From Saccharothrix sp. (GTDB lineage Bacteria > Actinomycetota > Actinomycetes > Mycobacteriales > Pseudonocardiaceae), in NCBI RefSeq assembly GCF_031180885.1, contig NZ_JAPSLK010000036.1, positions 1-64,000 of the forward strand: a stretch of DNA of 64,000 nucleotides. Direction: 5' to 3'. The translations under genes were made by a program, and so were the position numbers. The notes under the pieces are model-generated. The model was not told the origin of the DNA. It did no database searches and worked only from the letters and a program-made list of their open reading frames with translations. This document shows positions 27,165-35,730 of the stretch, piece after piece; position 1 is the stretch's first letter; every line of letters starts with the position of its first letter.

Positions 27165-27918
27165 CCTGCTGACCCGCCGGGAGCGGGCGTTGCGCTACTT
27201 CGGACCCGCCACGGGCCGGGTCCGGCTGGTGTGCTTCCACTACGCGGGCGGCACGACGGCGATGTTCCGCGACTGGCCGAAGCGGTTGCCGGCGGACGTG
27301 TCGGTGGTGGCGGTGCAGTTGCCGGGCCGGGACACCAGGTCGGACGAGGACCCGCACACGCGCATGGGTCCGTTGGTGGCCGAACTGGTGGACGTGCTGT
27401 CGCCCGTGCTGGACGTGCCTTTCGCGTTCTACGGGCACAGCATGGGGGCACGGGTGTCGCTCTGGCTGACCCACGCCCTGCGCGCCCTGGGCGGCCCGCT
27501 GCCGCTGTCGCTGTTCGTGGCGTCCAGTGCCGCGCCCGCGTTGATGACGCGGGTGCGGGGCTGGGACGAGTCGGACGACGCCCTGGTGCAGTACCTGCGG
27601 GACCTGGGCGGCACCCCACCGATCGTGTTCGAGCGCCCGGACCTGCTGGAACTGTTCCTGCCCGCGTTGCGCGCCGACCTGACGGTGGTGGCCACGTCCG
27701 GACCGCCGCCCCGGCCGGCTTTGGACGTGCCGTTGCACGTGTTCTCCGGCGTGGATGACGAAGAGGCGTCGCCGGAACGAATGGCGGCGTGGAGCCGGGA
27801 AACTGTTTCGACTTTCACACATGACCTGATCGCCGGTGGCCACTTCTTCGCACCCGAGGGCGTGGCCCACGTGCTGAACGCGATCGAAACGCGGCTCACG
27901 GACACGCGGCCGGGCTAG
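27157..27918 (+). CDS. Type II thioesterase, 253 aa
   Basis: GTG 27157 lies inside the P450 end, giving an 8-base overlap and coupled translation. TEII hallmarks: CFHYAGGTTAMFRDW, LPGRDTRSDEDP, GHSMGA (Ser95), and GGHFF (His229). The product clears blocked carrier proteins or releases short intermediates. With the P450 upstream it may form a two-gene unit that oxidises a carrier-bound amino acid and then hydrolyses it free, as in known beta-hydroxylation cassettes. It is the second TEII of the cluster. Confidence 0.9.
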   Translation: MPDLLTRRERALRYFGPATGRVRLVCFHYAGGTTAMFRDWPKRLPADVSVVAVQLPGRDTRSDEDPHTRMGPLVAELVDVLSPVLDVPFAFYGHSMGARVSLWLTHALRALGGPLPLSLFVASSAAPALMTRVRGWDESDDALVQYLRDLGGTPPIVFERPDLLELFLPALRADLTVVATSGPPPRPALDVPLHVFSGVDDEEASPERMAAWSRETVSTFTHDLIAGGHFFAPEGVAHVLNAIETRLTDTRPG

Positions 27919-28025
27919 CGTTCGACTCTTGTACCCCTTCGGGTGACGAGGCGTCGGTGGCGATACCCGACCTTTCCGGCGGCTACCCCATCGGTGGGCC
28001 AGGCACAACGGGAAGGAGACTTGAC

Positions 28026-28235
28026 ATGCGACGCATGCTCGCCACGGCGGCGGCCACGGGGCTGACCGCCCTGGCCCTGCTCGCCGGCCCCGGCATCGCC
28101 GGCGCCGACCCCGATCAACCCGCCACCGACCAGAACAGCCGGTTGCTCAACGACAACGTCATCGGCGTTTCGGTGATTTCGGTGGTCGTGGATAACGTGC
28201 TCAACTTCGAGGACAGTGTGGTCATCAACGGTTGA
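28026..28235 (+). CDS. Small secreted peptide, 69 aa
   Basis: ATG 28026 follows AAGGAG with 6-base spacing. Residues 1-27 are a signal peptide (MRRMLATAAATGLTALALL then PGIAGA, cleavage after AGA). The mature 42 residues begin DPDQPATDQNSRLL and end in a very hydrophobic beta-prone stretch with IGVSVISVVVDNVLNF. There is no Cys. It is not a chaplin, since the GN...CGN motif is absent, but the composition suggests a surface-active or self-assembling peptide. It lies inside the NRPS cluster, and a strong terminator follows immediately. Function unknown. Confidence 0.7.
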   Translation: MRRMLATAAATGLTALALLAGPGIAGADPDQPATDQNSRLLNDNVIGVSVISVVVDNVLNFEDSVVING

Positions 28236-28238
28236 TCC

Positions 28239-28285
28239 GCGCCGGCAAAGGCCGCCGGGGAGTCCTCGGCGGCCTTTGCCGGCGC
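28239..28285. terminator. Bidirectional terminator hairpin
   Basis: A perfect 18-bp inverted repeat (28239-28256 and 28268-28285, arms starting GCGCCGGCAAAGG) with an 11-base loop. It lies between the end of the small secreted peptide (+) and the end of the aldo/keto reductase (-). The symmetric position fits a terminator serving both convergent genes. Confidence 0.85.
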
Positions 28286-28288
28286 TGG

Positions 28289-29272
28289 TCAGTGAGCAGA
28301 GTCCATGAGGGCTCGTTGGTCCGCGGTCAATTCCAGCTCGACCGCTTCGAGGCTTTCGTCCAGCTGTTCCACGGAGGAAGCGCCGATGAGCGGGATCACC
28401 GGGAGGTCCCCGCCGATCATCCACGACAGCACCACCTGGTTGGCGGTGGCGCCCGTATCCCGGACCACCTCGTGCAAGGCCGCCAAACGGGCCTTGGTGC
28501 CCGCGTGGTCGTGCAACTCGCCCAAAGGCCGGTCCTCGCGCACGTAAGCACCCGACAGCAAAGGCGTGTAGGCCACCAGGGTCAGGTCCGGCCGGTCGCG
28601 GAGGTAGGTCATCAGTTCCGCGCTGAACAGGCCCTGGTCGCCGTCCTTCGACCGCCGGCCCGGGATGTCACCACGCGCCCGCAGGTAGGTGTGGTGGTAC
28701 TGGAGGACTTCGTACGAGGGCAACCCGGCCTCCGCAGCCAGGGAACGCCAGCGTTCCAAGCGCCACGACCAGTGGTTGCTGGCGCCCAGCATGGACACCG
28801 TCCCGTCCGCCACCAACTCGGCGAAGGTCTTGACGATCTCCTCCTGCGGCACGGTGAGGTCGTCGGTGTGGGCGTACAGGAGGTCCAGCCGCTCCACGCC
28901 CAGGTTCTCGCGGCTCCGCGCGGACGACGTGCGGATCGCCTCGGGGGTCAGGCCTTCCAGGTTGAAGAAGTCCCGGCCCGGGGTCTTCGGCCGGCCGCCG
29001 AGCTTGGTCGCGATCACGACCTCGTCGGTGATGCCCCGGCTGCGCCGCCACCGGCCCAGTAACGCCTCGCTCTCGCCGCCCCGGGTGCCGTTGACCCAGA
29101 ACGCGTAGTTGTTGGCGGTGTCGAGGAACGTGCCGCCGGCCTCGACGAAGCGGTCCAGCACCGCGAAGGCCCGTTCCTCCTCGACGACCGTGCCGAAGAG
29201 CATCGCGCCCAACGCCAGCACGCTGACTTCGCGCCGGCGCTGCGGGTCGGTGCCGATCTTCCGATACTTCAT
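28289..29272 (-). CDS. Aldo/keto reductase, 327 aa
   Basis: TIM-barrel AKR with the catalytic set Asp51 and Tyr56 (DTANNYAF), Lys90 (VIATKLGG) and His135 (LLYAHTDD). Cofactor-binding end: IPLIGASSVEQLDESL. The full length of 327 is usual for NADPH-dependent AKRs of the YghZ/IolS branch. It is the third gene of the leftward group that starts at 33742, 31 bases after the P450. It may reduce a ketone of the cluster product, in line with the lack of a KR domain in the PKS. Confidence 0.85.
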   Translation of the reverse strand: MKYRKIGTDPQRRREVSVLALGAMLFGTVVEEERAFAVLDRFVEAGGTFLDTANNYAFWVNGTRGGESEALLGRWRRSRGITDEVVIATKLGGRPKTPGRDFFNLEGLTPEAIRTSSARSRENLGVERLDLLYAHTDDLTVPQEEIVKTFAELVADGTVSMLGASNHWSWRLERWRSLAAEAGLPSYEVLQYHHTYLRARGDIPGRRSKDGDQGLFSAELMTYLRDRPDLTLVAYTPLLSGAYVREDRPLGELHDHAGTKARLAALHEVVRDTGATANQVVLSWMIGGDLPVIPLIGASSVEQLDESLEAVELELTADQRALMDSAH

Positions 29273-29303
29273 GCCTCTCCCCTGTGCACGTGAACGGTCG
29301 TGA

Positions 29304-30428
29304 TCATGGTGCCGGTTTTCCGTCCACGGCCAAAAACAGGTGGTCCAGGCCGACGTACGCCAGGTTCGGGCCCCATTCCACGGCGTTGTCGGCCAACGCG
29401 GCGCGTGGGAAGCGGCGGGCGAAGCGGCGGAGCACGGTCGCCGCCTCCAGCCTGGCCAGGGGTGCGCCGATGCAGTAGTGCGCGCCGTGGCCGAAGACCA
29501 GGTGGCGGTCGGCTCGTTCGGCGACGGGGGCCAGGTCGTTCAGGTCGGTGTCGAACAGGCCGCCGCCGGCCAGGGAGACCAGGACCAGGTCGCCTTCCCG
29601 CAACGACAGGCCCTCGAACTCCATGTCCGCTGCGACGACACGGCCCACGTTGCGCAGCGGAGGGCGTTTCTCCAGCACGGATTCGACCAACGACTCGACT
29701 TCGCCTGGGCGGTCGGCCACCACGCGTTCCCACAAGGCCGGGTCGTCGAGCACGGCCAGCAGGCACGAGCCGATCAGGGACGCGGTGGTTTCCAGGCCGC
29801 CGAACAGGATCATCGACCAGGTCGCCGTGGTGCGGGCGCGGTCCTCGGGAGTGTCGCGGGGGAAGCCGTCCAGCGCCGGTGACGTGGACAGGGCCTCGGT
29901 CATCTCCAGCATCACCCGGTGCGCGGCCTCGGCGTGGTCGCGCCGGTACATGGCGGCGATGAAGCCCGACAACGTCTTCGACCAGGTGTGCAGCACCGCG
30001 GGTTCCTGCGGCACGCCGACGATGTGACCCATCACCCGCCCGGACACGCCCTCCGCCACGGTCGGCACGGCATCGTGCGCCGGGTCGGCGGCCAGGTCCT
30101 CCAGGCACGCGTCCACGATCTCCTCCACGCGCCCGGCCAGCGAGCGCGTGAAGGACGCGGAGAACAGGCGCTGCATCGGTTTGCGCAGCGCCGCGTGTTC
30201 CTCGCCGTCGGTGTGCACGAACCACAGGCGCAGGAACTCGGTCAGCGCCCGGTGTTCCCACCTCGACTCCTCGGTCATGTACAACTCGCCCAGCCGCTTG
30301 GACGTCTGCGACGAGAACCCCTGGTGGTTGAGCACGACGCGGGCCACGGCCGGGTCGGACACGACCCAGCACTCCAGCCCGTCGTCCCACTCCATGCCGC
30401 GGACGTCGTCCCGGACCGCCCCGGTCAC
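29304..30428 (-). CDS. Cytochrome P450, 374 aa, coupled to the NRPS
   Basis: GTG 30428 overlaps the NRPS stop in a GTGA, which fixes the start and couples translation. The protein starts short (RGMEWDDGLECWVVSDP) and so is smaller than most P450s, but the core is complete: HAALRKPMQRLF in the C helix, I-helix LFGGLETTAS with a normal acid, and heme loop FGHGAHYCIG (Cys319). Coupling to the PCP-C-A-PCP protein suggests that it oxidises the residue held on that protein, for instance by beta-hydroxylation. Redox partners are not encoded nearby. Confidence 0.9.
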   Translation of the reverse strand: MTGAVRDDVRGMEWDDGLECWVVSDPAVARVVLNHQGFSSQTSKRLGELYMTEESRWEHRALTEFLRLWFVHTDGEEHAALRKPMQRLFSASFTRSLAGRVEEIVDACLEDLAADPAHDAVPTVAEGVSGRVMGHIVGVPQEPAVLHTWSKTLSGFIAAMYRRDHAEAAHRVMLEMTEALSTSPALDGFPRDTPEDRARTTATWSMILFGGLETTASLIGSCLLAVLDDPALWERVVADRPGEVESLVESVLEKRPPLRNVGRVVAADMEFEGLSLREGDLVLVSLAGGGLFDTDLNDLAPVAERADRHLVFGHGAHYCIGAPLARLEAATVLRRFARRFPRAALADNAVEWGPNLAYVGLDHLFLAVDGKPAP

Positions 30429-33400
30429 GACTTCGCCGCCTGGATGAGCTCGTTCAGCCCGGCCGGGGTCGGCGCGAGCAGGAAGTCCCGCAGTCGCACC
30501 GAAACGCCCAGTTCGTCGCGGATCAGCCGGAGCAGCTTCACCGCGCCCATGGAGTTGCCGCCCACGGTGAAGAAGTCGGTCTCGGCGGTCAGCTCGACGG
30601 GCTTGTCCAGCACCCGGGCGAACAGCGACGGCGCGGTGCCCAGCGGGTTCGCGGCAGGAGTGGCGACGCGCTGCCCGGCGGGCGCGGCGACGGCGGCCAG
30701 GGCGCGGCGGTCGACCTTGCCGTTGCCGGTCACCGGGAGCCGGTCCACCACGGCCCACAGGCTGGGCACCATGTACGCGGGCAGGCGGTCGGCGACCAGG
30801 TCGCGCAGCACGTCGGTGCCCACCTCCTGAGCAGGCACGATCGCAGCCAGGAGGCGCTTGTCGGCGCTGTCCCCGTCAGTGACCACCACGGCCGCGTCGC
30901 GCACCCGCGGGTCGGCGACCAGCACGTCGGCGATCGCGGACAGCTCGATCCGGAACCCGCGCAGCTTCACCTGGTCGTCGCGGCGGCCCAGGAAGCGCAG
31001 CCGGCCCGCCCGGTCGATCCGGACCAGGTCACCGGTGCGGTAGAGGCGGTCCGGGACGTCCGGGGAGAAGTGGCCGAACCCGCGCGCCGACTCGGCCTCG
31101 TCGTCCACGTAGCCGTGCGCCAAGCCCTCGCCGGCCGCGTACAGCTCGCCGACCGCGCCCGGCGGCACGACGCGGTGGCGCCGGTCCAGGACGTGCACGC
31201 GCGTGCCGGGCAACGGGGTGCCGATGGGCAGCGGGCCGTCCACCTCCGCCAGCGACGTCACCGAGTGCGTGGTGGTGAACGTGGTGTTCTCGGTGGGGCC
31301 GTAGCCGTTGGTCACCACGATGCCGGGGTGGCGTTCCAGCACCCGCGCCACGTGGGCGTGCGGGACGACGTCGCCGCCGGTGATCAGCTGCCGCAGCCCG
31401 CCCAGCCCGGCCGGCGCGAACTCCTCGACCAGCCGGAACAGGCCCGCGGTGAGCCACGCGACGGTGACGCCGCGTTCCAGCAGGAACCCGCTCAGCTCGC
31501 TGGGCGAGGGCAGCCCGGCCGGGTGCACCTCCAGCGCCGCGCCACCCGCGAGCGGCCCCCACAGCTCCAGCGTGGAGGCGTCGAAGGCCAGCGGGGACAG
31601 CCGCAGCACCCGGTCCTCGGGTCCGAAGTGGACGAAGTCGGGCTCGTGCACCAGCCGCACGACCGCCCGGTGCGGCACGGCGACGCCCTTGGGCAGGCCG
31701 GTGGAGCCGGAGGTGAAGGCGATGTAGGCCAGGTCGTCCGGCCCGGTCTCGGCGGGCTCGGCGTCGGAGGACTCCCAGGTGGGCTCCCAGGTCGCGCAGG
31801 TCGGCACGCCCAAGTGGGAGACGTCCGCGGTGGCCAGGACGGCCTTGGGCGCGGCCTTGGCCAGGATGTGCCGGACCTGCGCCTCGGGCTGCCCCAGGTC
31901 CACGCCGACGTACGCCGCGCCCGCCCACGCGATGCCCAGCACGGCCACGACCTCGGCGATCGACCGGTCCAGCGCCACCAGCACCCGGTCACCGCGGCCG
32001 ACGCCGAGTTCCCGCAGCCGCCGGGCCTGCTCGGCCGCCGCGCCCGCGAGCTGCGCGTACGTCAGCTCCAGATCGCCTGCCCGGACCGCAATGGCGTCCG
32101 GCGTGCGTTGCACGGCCGCACGGAACAGGCCGTCCGCGGTGGTCTCCGGGAACTCACGGCGGGTCTGGTTGACCGCGTCGAGCACGGCCTTGCGGTCGGC
32201 TGACAGGCAGCGCAGGTCCTCCAGGCGACCGGTGGCCGTGGCCAGTTCCCGGACGGCGGTGGTGTAGTCGTCGAGGAACGCCCGCGCGTCGGCGGCGTCC
32301 CACAGCGCGGTGGCGAACTCCAGCTGCGCGCCCAGCGTCGGGCGGGACCGGCCGAACAGCAGCGACAGGTCGAACTGGGCGCCGCCGCCGTGGCCCTCCT
32401 CGACCCGCAGCACCACGTCACCGGCCTCGACGCGCTGCGGCACGAGCTGGTCGTGCATGCCGAAGGACACCTGCACCAGCGGGTGCGCGCTCAGCCCGCG
32501 CTCCACGCCCAGCCGGGTGACCAGCTCGTCGAACGGCAGCGCGCCCGCCTCGATGCTGCGCGCCAGCGAGTCCTGCACCGCGCGCAGGTAGTCCGCCGCC
32601 GGCGCGTCGTCGTCGACCTCGACCAGGACCGGCACCAGGTTGCCCGCGACCGCGACCAGGTCGGCCAGCTCGGCGGTGTCGCGGCCGTAGAGCGACACGC
32701 CGACCAGCAGCCGGTCCACGCCGGTCCAGCGGCTCAGCGCGAGGCCGTACGAGCCCAGGAGCAGGGCGAACGTGGTGATGCCCAGGTCCTTGGCGCGGGC
32801 CTCGACCAGGGTGCTCAGCTCGGCGTCGAGGTCGAGCGGGATGCGTTCGCCCGCCGGGTCCTGCACGGTCGGGCGGGGCGCGTCGGTGGGGACTTCGAGC
32901 ACGGTGGGCACGCCGTCGAGGTGCTTGAGCCAGAACTCGGCGAGGCGGTCCCACTCGCCGCTCGCGCGGTCCTGCTCGTGGCGGCGAAGCAGCGCTTCCG
33001 TGGTCGGCGCGGGTGTCGTGTTGAGCGGTTCGCCGGCCTTGAGGGCTTTGTAGTTGTCGAACAGCTCGGTCAGCAGCAGGCCGACCGCCCAGCCGTCGAG
33101 CAGGACGTGGTGGGCGACCAGCACGACTGCCTGCTCCCGAGCGCCGCTGATGAACAGGTAGCGCACCGGGGGCGCGGCGGTGAGGTCGAAGGGGACGCGG
33201 CCGTGGTCGGCGGCGGTGGCGCGGACGAACTCGGCGAAGTCGGGGCCGTCGTGGGCGATGTCGACGATGTCCGGCACGGTCTCGTCCAGCACGACCGGTT
33301 TGACCTCGCCGTCCTGCTCGCGCAGCACGGTGCGGAGGGTGGCGTGGCGGGCCGTGGTGGCCTGGGCGGCCCGGGCGAAGACCTCGCGGTCCAGCGTGCC

Positions 33401-33742
33401 GCTGTCCACGTGGGACGTGAAGACCAGGTTGTAGGTCGAGCCGCCCAGGACGTTCTCGATCAGCCACATGCCGCGCTGCGTCGGGGTCAGCGCCGCTGTC
33501 GGCGCTTCGGCCGCCGGCGCGGGCCGCGCGTCGCCGACCGCGTTGGCCAGGACGGTGCCCAGCGGGGTGGACGACAGCAGTTCCGCCACGGACAGCCGCA
33601 GCCCGAGCTGTTCCTGGGCCAGGGCGGTCAACCGCATGGCCCGCAGCGAGTCACCGCCGAGCGCGATGAAGCTGTGGCTGGCGAACCCCGCCCTGTCCGT
33701 CGCCGGTCCGAGGACCGAGAGCACGTACTCGTCCAGTGACAT
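30425..33742 (-). CDS. NRPS: PCP-C-A-PCP (1105 aa)
   Basis: ATG 33742 follows GGAGG by 5 bases. Order: PCP1 (GGDSLRAM, Ser32), C domain about 85-510 with intact HHVLLDGW (His211-His212), A domain about 540-1010, and PCP2 (GGNSMGAV, Ser1064). A motifs: FTSGSTGLPKGV, FDASTLELWG, NGYGPTENTTF, YRTGDLVRIDRAG and NGKVDRRAL. The pocket read by eye is D-A-L-W-I-G-G-T-F-K, near the valine type. The first PCP has no adenylation domain of its own and must be charged in trans, so this protein may open the assembly line with a foreign starter. P450 and AKR genes follow in the same transcript. Confidence 0.92.
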   Translation of the reverse strand: MSLDEYVLSVLGPATDRAGFASHSFIALGGDSLRAMRLTALAQEQLGLRLSVAELLSSTPLGTVLANAVGDARPAPAAEAPTAALTPTQRGMWLIENVLGGSTYNLVFTSHVDSGTLDREVFARAAQATTARHATLRTVLREQDGEVKPVVLDETVPDIVDIAHDGPDFAEFVRATAADHGRVPFDLTAAPPVRYLFISGAREQAVVLVAHHVLLDGWAVGLLLTELFDNYKALKAGEPLNTTPAPTTEALLRRHEQDRASGEWDRLAEFWLKHLDGVPTVLEVPTDAPRPTVQDPAGERIPLDLDAELSTLVEARAKDLGITTFALLLGSYGLALSRWTGVDRLLVGVSLYGRDTAELADLVAVAGNLVPVLVEVDDDAPAADYLRAVQDSLARSIEAGALPFDELVTRLGVERGLSAHPLVQVSFGMHDQLVPQRVEAGDVVLRVEEGHGGGAQFDLSLLFGRSRPTLGAQLEFATALWDAADARAFLDDYTTAVRELATATGRLEDLRCLSADRKAVLDAVNQTRREFPETTADGLFRAAVQRTPDAIAVRAGDLELTYAQLAGAAAEQARRLRELGVGRGDRVLVALDRSIAEVVAVLGIAWAGAAYVGVDLGQPEAQVRHILAKAAPKAVLATADVSHLGVPTCATWEPTWESSDAEPAETGPDDLAYIAFTSGSTGLPKGVAVPHRAVVRLVHEPDFVHFGPEDRVLRLSPLAFDASTLELWGPLAGGAALEVHPAGLPSPSELSGFLLERGVTVAWLTAGLFRLVEEFAPAGLGGLRQLITGGDVVPHAHVARVLERHPGIVVTNGYGPTENTTFTTTHSVTSLAEVDGPLPIGTPLPGTRVHVLDRRHRVVPPGAVGELYAAGEGLAHGYVDDEAESARGFGHFSPDVPDRLYRTGDLVRIDRAGRLRFLGRRDDQVKLRGFRIELSAIADVLVADPRVRDAAVVVTDGDSADKRLLAAIVPAQEVGTDVLRDLVADRLPAYMVPSLWAVVDRLPVTGNGKVDRRALAAVAAPAGQRVATPAANPLGTAPSLFARVLDKPVELTAETDFFTVGGNSMGAVKLLRLIRDELGVSVRLRDFLLAPTPAGLNELIQAAKS

Positions 33743-34178
33743 GCCGACCTCCGGGTCTTGAGTGGAACTGCTGCCTGGGCGCGGTGCGACCCGCGCGGTC
33801 ACGGACGCGATAAACGCGCCGACAACGGCACCGCGTCAGCTCCGCGGCAGTGGGCGCGGGAGGAGGGAGTTCCCCGGAGGTGACCGAAAGGCCGGGGCGA
33901 GCGGCCGTGTTCCGGTGTACGCGCCATTGCGCAATGTCCCCCAGCGAGTCGCATTTCCCCCGATGCCAGCGACTCTAAAAGCGCACTTCGAACCGTGTCA
34001 ACACGGCCCGTTCGGCCCGACGAAGCATTCTCGGCAGGTGGTCGTTCCAGGTCGGCGAAGAATCTGTGAAAATCTTCTCGTACGGACTCCCGAACATTTG
34101 TCGATGCGCTCTCGCGCGAATACCAGGAACTCCGGCGCGACTTCCAACGGGACCTTCGTGGACGCGCAAACCTCTTGG
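33743..34178. promoter_or_regulatory. Intergenic region upstream of the NRPS operon
   Basis: 436 bases without a convincing gene, lower in G+C than the flanks. It should carry the promoter for the leftward NRPS-P450-AKR transcript. A perfect 6+6 palindrome, CCGTGTCAACACGG, lies at 33993-34006 and could be a repressor site. The rightward open frame through here has poor codon bias and is not called. Confidence 0.45.
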
Positions 34179-35063
34179 TCAGAGGGAGCGGAGCGCGGTG
34201 TCGATGACCTCACGGCTGTCCGCGAGCAGGGCCTGCGCCGCGGTCTGGCCGGTGGCGGCGAGGTAGGCGTCGACCAGGCGGTTGCCCGCGGCGTAGCCGG
34301 CGCCGGTCGGCAGGCCCACCGGGGTGCCGCCGTAGCGCAGGGCGGTCGCGTCACCGTGCACCCAGGCGGCGAAGTTCTGCATCCCGGTCACGTCGAGTCC
34401 GGAAAGGACCTTGTCGAAGACGGCGTCGTCGTGCAGGTGCGGCACACCCAGGCGCGCGTAGCCCAACTCGTCGCCGTAGAGCCGGCGGGCGAAGGCGTCG
34501 GCCAGGCCTTCGGACACGACCTGCTCCCCCACCGTGACCGTCGCCGGGTTCCACACCACCCCGCCGGGCGCGTAGCGCAGGTTGTGGTTCAGCTCGTGGA
34601 CCGCCGTGGCCTCCAGCCGGGCCAGGTTCTCCGGGTAGGGCCAGAAGTTCAGGTACAGGTACCCGGTCACGCTGCCGTTGGCCGTCATGCCGAGGGCCGG
34701 CCCCATGAAGTGGTCGTCACCGGGGTCGCCGAGGACGATGAGCACGGTCAGGTCCGGCACCGCGATCCCCGGCGTGGCAGCGAGTTGCACGGCCACCGCC
34801 CGTTCCAGCGCCCGTTCGATCCGTCCCCACGCGTCGGCGTCGTGCAGCGCCGCCAACGCCTCCAGGCACCGCTGCTCGTCGCGGTCGAGCGGGAAGCCCG
34901 AGCCCATCCCGTGCATCGCGACCAGGTCGACCTCGCCGGGGAAGTACCGGTACATGCCGGCGGCCGGCTCCAGCATGTCCTTGAGGAGGGCGGCCCGCTG
35001 CTCGCGCGGGGCGTGCAGGATCTCGCGCATGGCCGGGTAGGTGTCCAGCACCGTGATCGTCAT
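34179..35063 (-). CDS. DUF2268-type putative zinc protease
   Basis: ATG 35063 is taken as start (MTITVLDTYPAMREIL); the longer GTG 35090 form lacks better support. The motif HELNHNLRY (His156, Glu157, His160) is an HExxH zinc-metalloprotease signature, with EGLADAFARRLYG providing the downstream acidic ligand. This is the DUF2268 arrangement of predicted Zn-dependent proteases. There is no signal peptide, so it is likely cytoplasmic. It is the last gene left of the boundary of the biosynthetic region and probably not part of it. Confidence 0.8.
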   Translation of the reverse strand: MTITVLDTYPAMREILHAPREQRAALLKDMLEPAAGMYRYFPGEVDLVAMHGMGSGFPLDRDEQRCLEALAALHDADAWGRIERALERAVAVQLAATPGIAVPDLTVLIVLGDPGDDHFMGPALGMTANGSVTGYLYLNFWPYPENLARLEATAVHELNHNLRYAPGGVVWNPATVTVGEQVVSEGLADAFARRLYGDELGYARLGVPHLHDDAVFDKVLSGLDVTGMQNFAAWVHGDATALRYGGTPVGLPTGAGYAAGNRLVDAYLAATGQTAAQALLADSREVIDTALRSL

Positions 35064-35267
35064 GCCGGCGAAGCTAGACCTTCCAGTCACGTCAAGCTCA
35101 AGCCCATTGTGGACGGCCCGTCGCCGCGTAGCCCCCGCTACGCCGCCTCGGACAGCCCCCGAGATCCTGGCGTTCGCGACCTCCGCAGCGGTTCGCGTCG
35201 GTCACAGCGCCGTAACGGTTGGCCGAGCCGGGCACGGCGTATCGGTCGCCGATGTTTGCTGTGCGCC

Positions 35268-35690
35268 ATGAACAAGAAGGTCACGTCCGTGCTGCTGGCC
35301 CTGGGCTGCGCCGCCGCGCTGGCGGCGTGCTCCAGCAGTGACGACAAGTTCGCCGAGGAGCTGAAGGCGGCCGGCTTCAGCAACGTCGGCGAGGTGCGCA
35401 GCGAGTCCGACAGCAAGAAGAAGAAGTCCAAGAAGGTCGGCAAGCGCACCGTCAAGACGTCCGACAAGATCCTCGAGGCCACCGTGCGGGTCAAGGGCTG
35501 CGACCTGGAGTTCGAGAAGGTGGCCGGGCAGTCCGGCTACTGGCTGGACGAACTGCACGTCAACGGCCAGGAGCCGGACTGGCCCGGCTACCCGGAGAAC
35601 CTCAAGCAGTCCGACGTGGTGACCCTGCTGGCGGGCAACCAGCCCAAGCCGGACGGTTTCAAGGACTGCTACAAGCCCAACGAAGCCTGA
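35268..35690 (+). CDS. Lipoprotein, 140 aa
   Basis: ATG 35268 begins a type II signal peptide, MNKKVTSVLLALGCAAALAAC, whose lipobox LAAC places the lipid-modified Cys at about residue 21. The mature part starts with a Ser/Asp stretch and a Lys-rich patch (DSKKKKSKK). A compact domain follows with two Cys (KGCDLEF and KDCYKP) that may pair. No named family is recognised. It is anchored to the outer face of the cytoplasmic membrane. Confidence 0.8.
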   Translation: MNKKVTSVLLALGCAAALAACSSSDDKFAEELKAAGFSNVGEVRSESDSKKKKSKKVGKRTVKTSDKILEATVRVKGCDLEFEKVAGQSGYWLDELHVNGQEPDWPGYPENLKQSDVVTLLAGNQPKPDGFKDCYKPNEA

Positions 35691-35730
35691 CCCGACCCGC
35701 CCGGGCCGTTCCACACCGGCCCGGGCCGCC

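Noticed and set aside
33762..35267. Long rightward frame upstream of the lipoprotein
   Set aside because: In frame with the lipoprotein but antisense to the DUF2268 gene; the lipoprotein signal peptide begins only at 35268.
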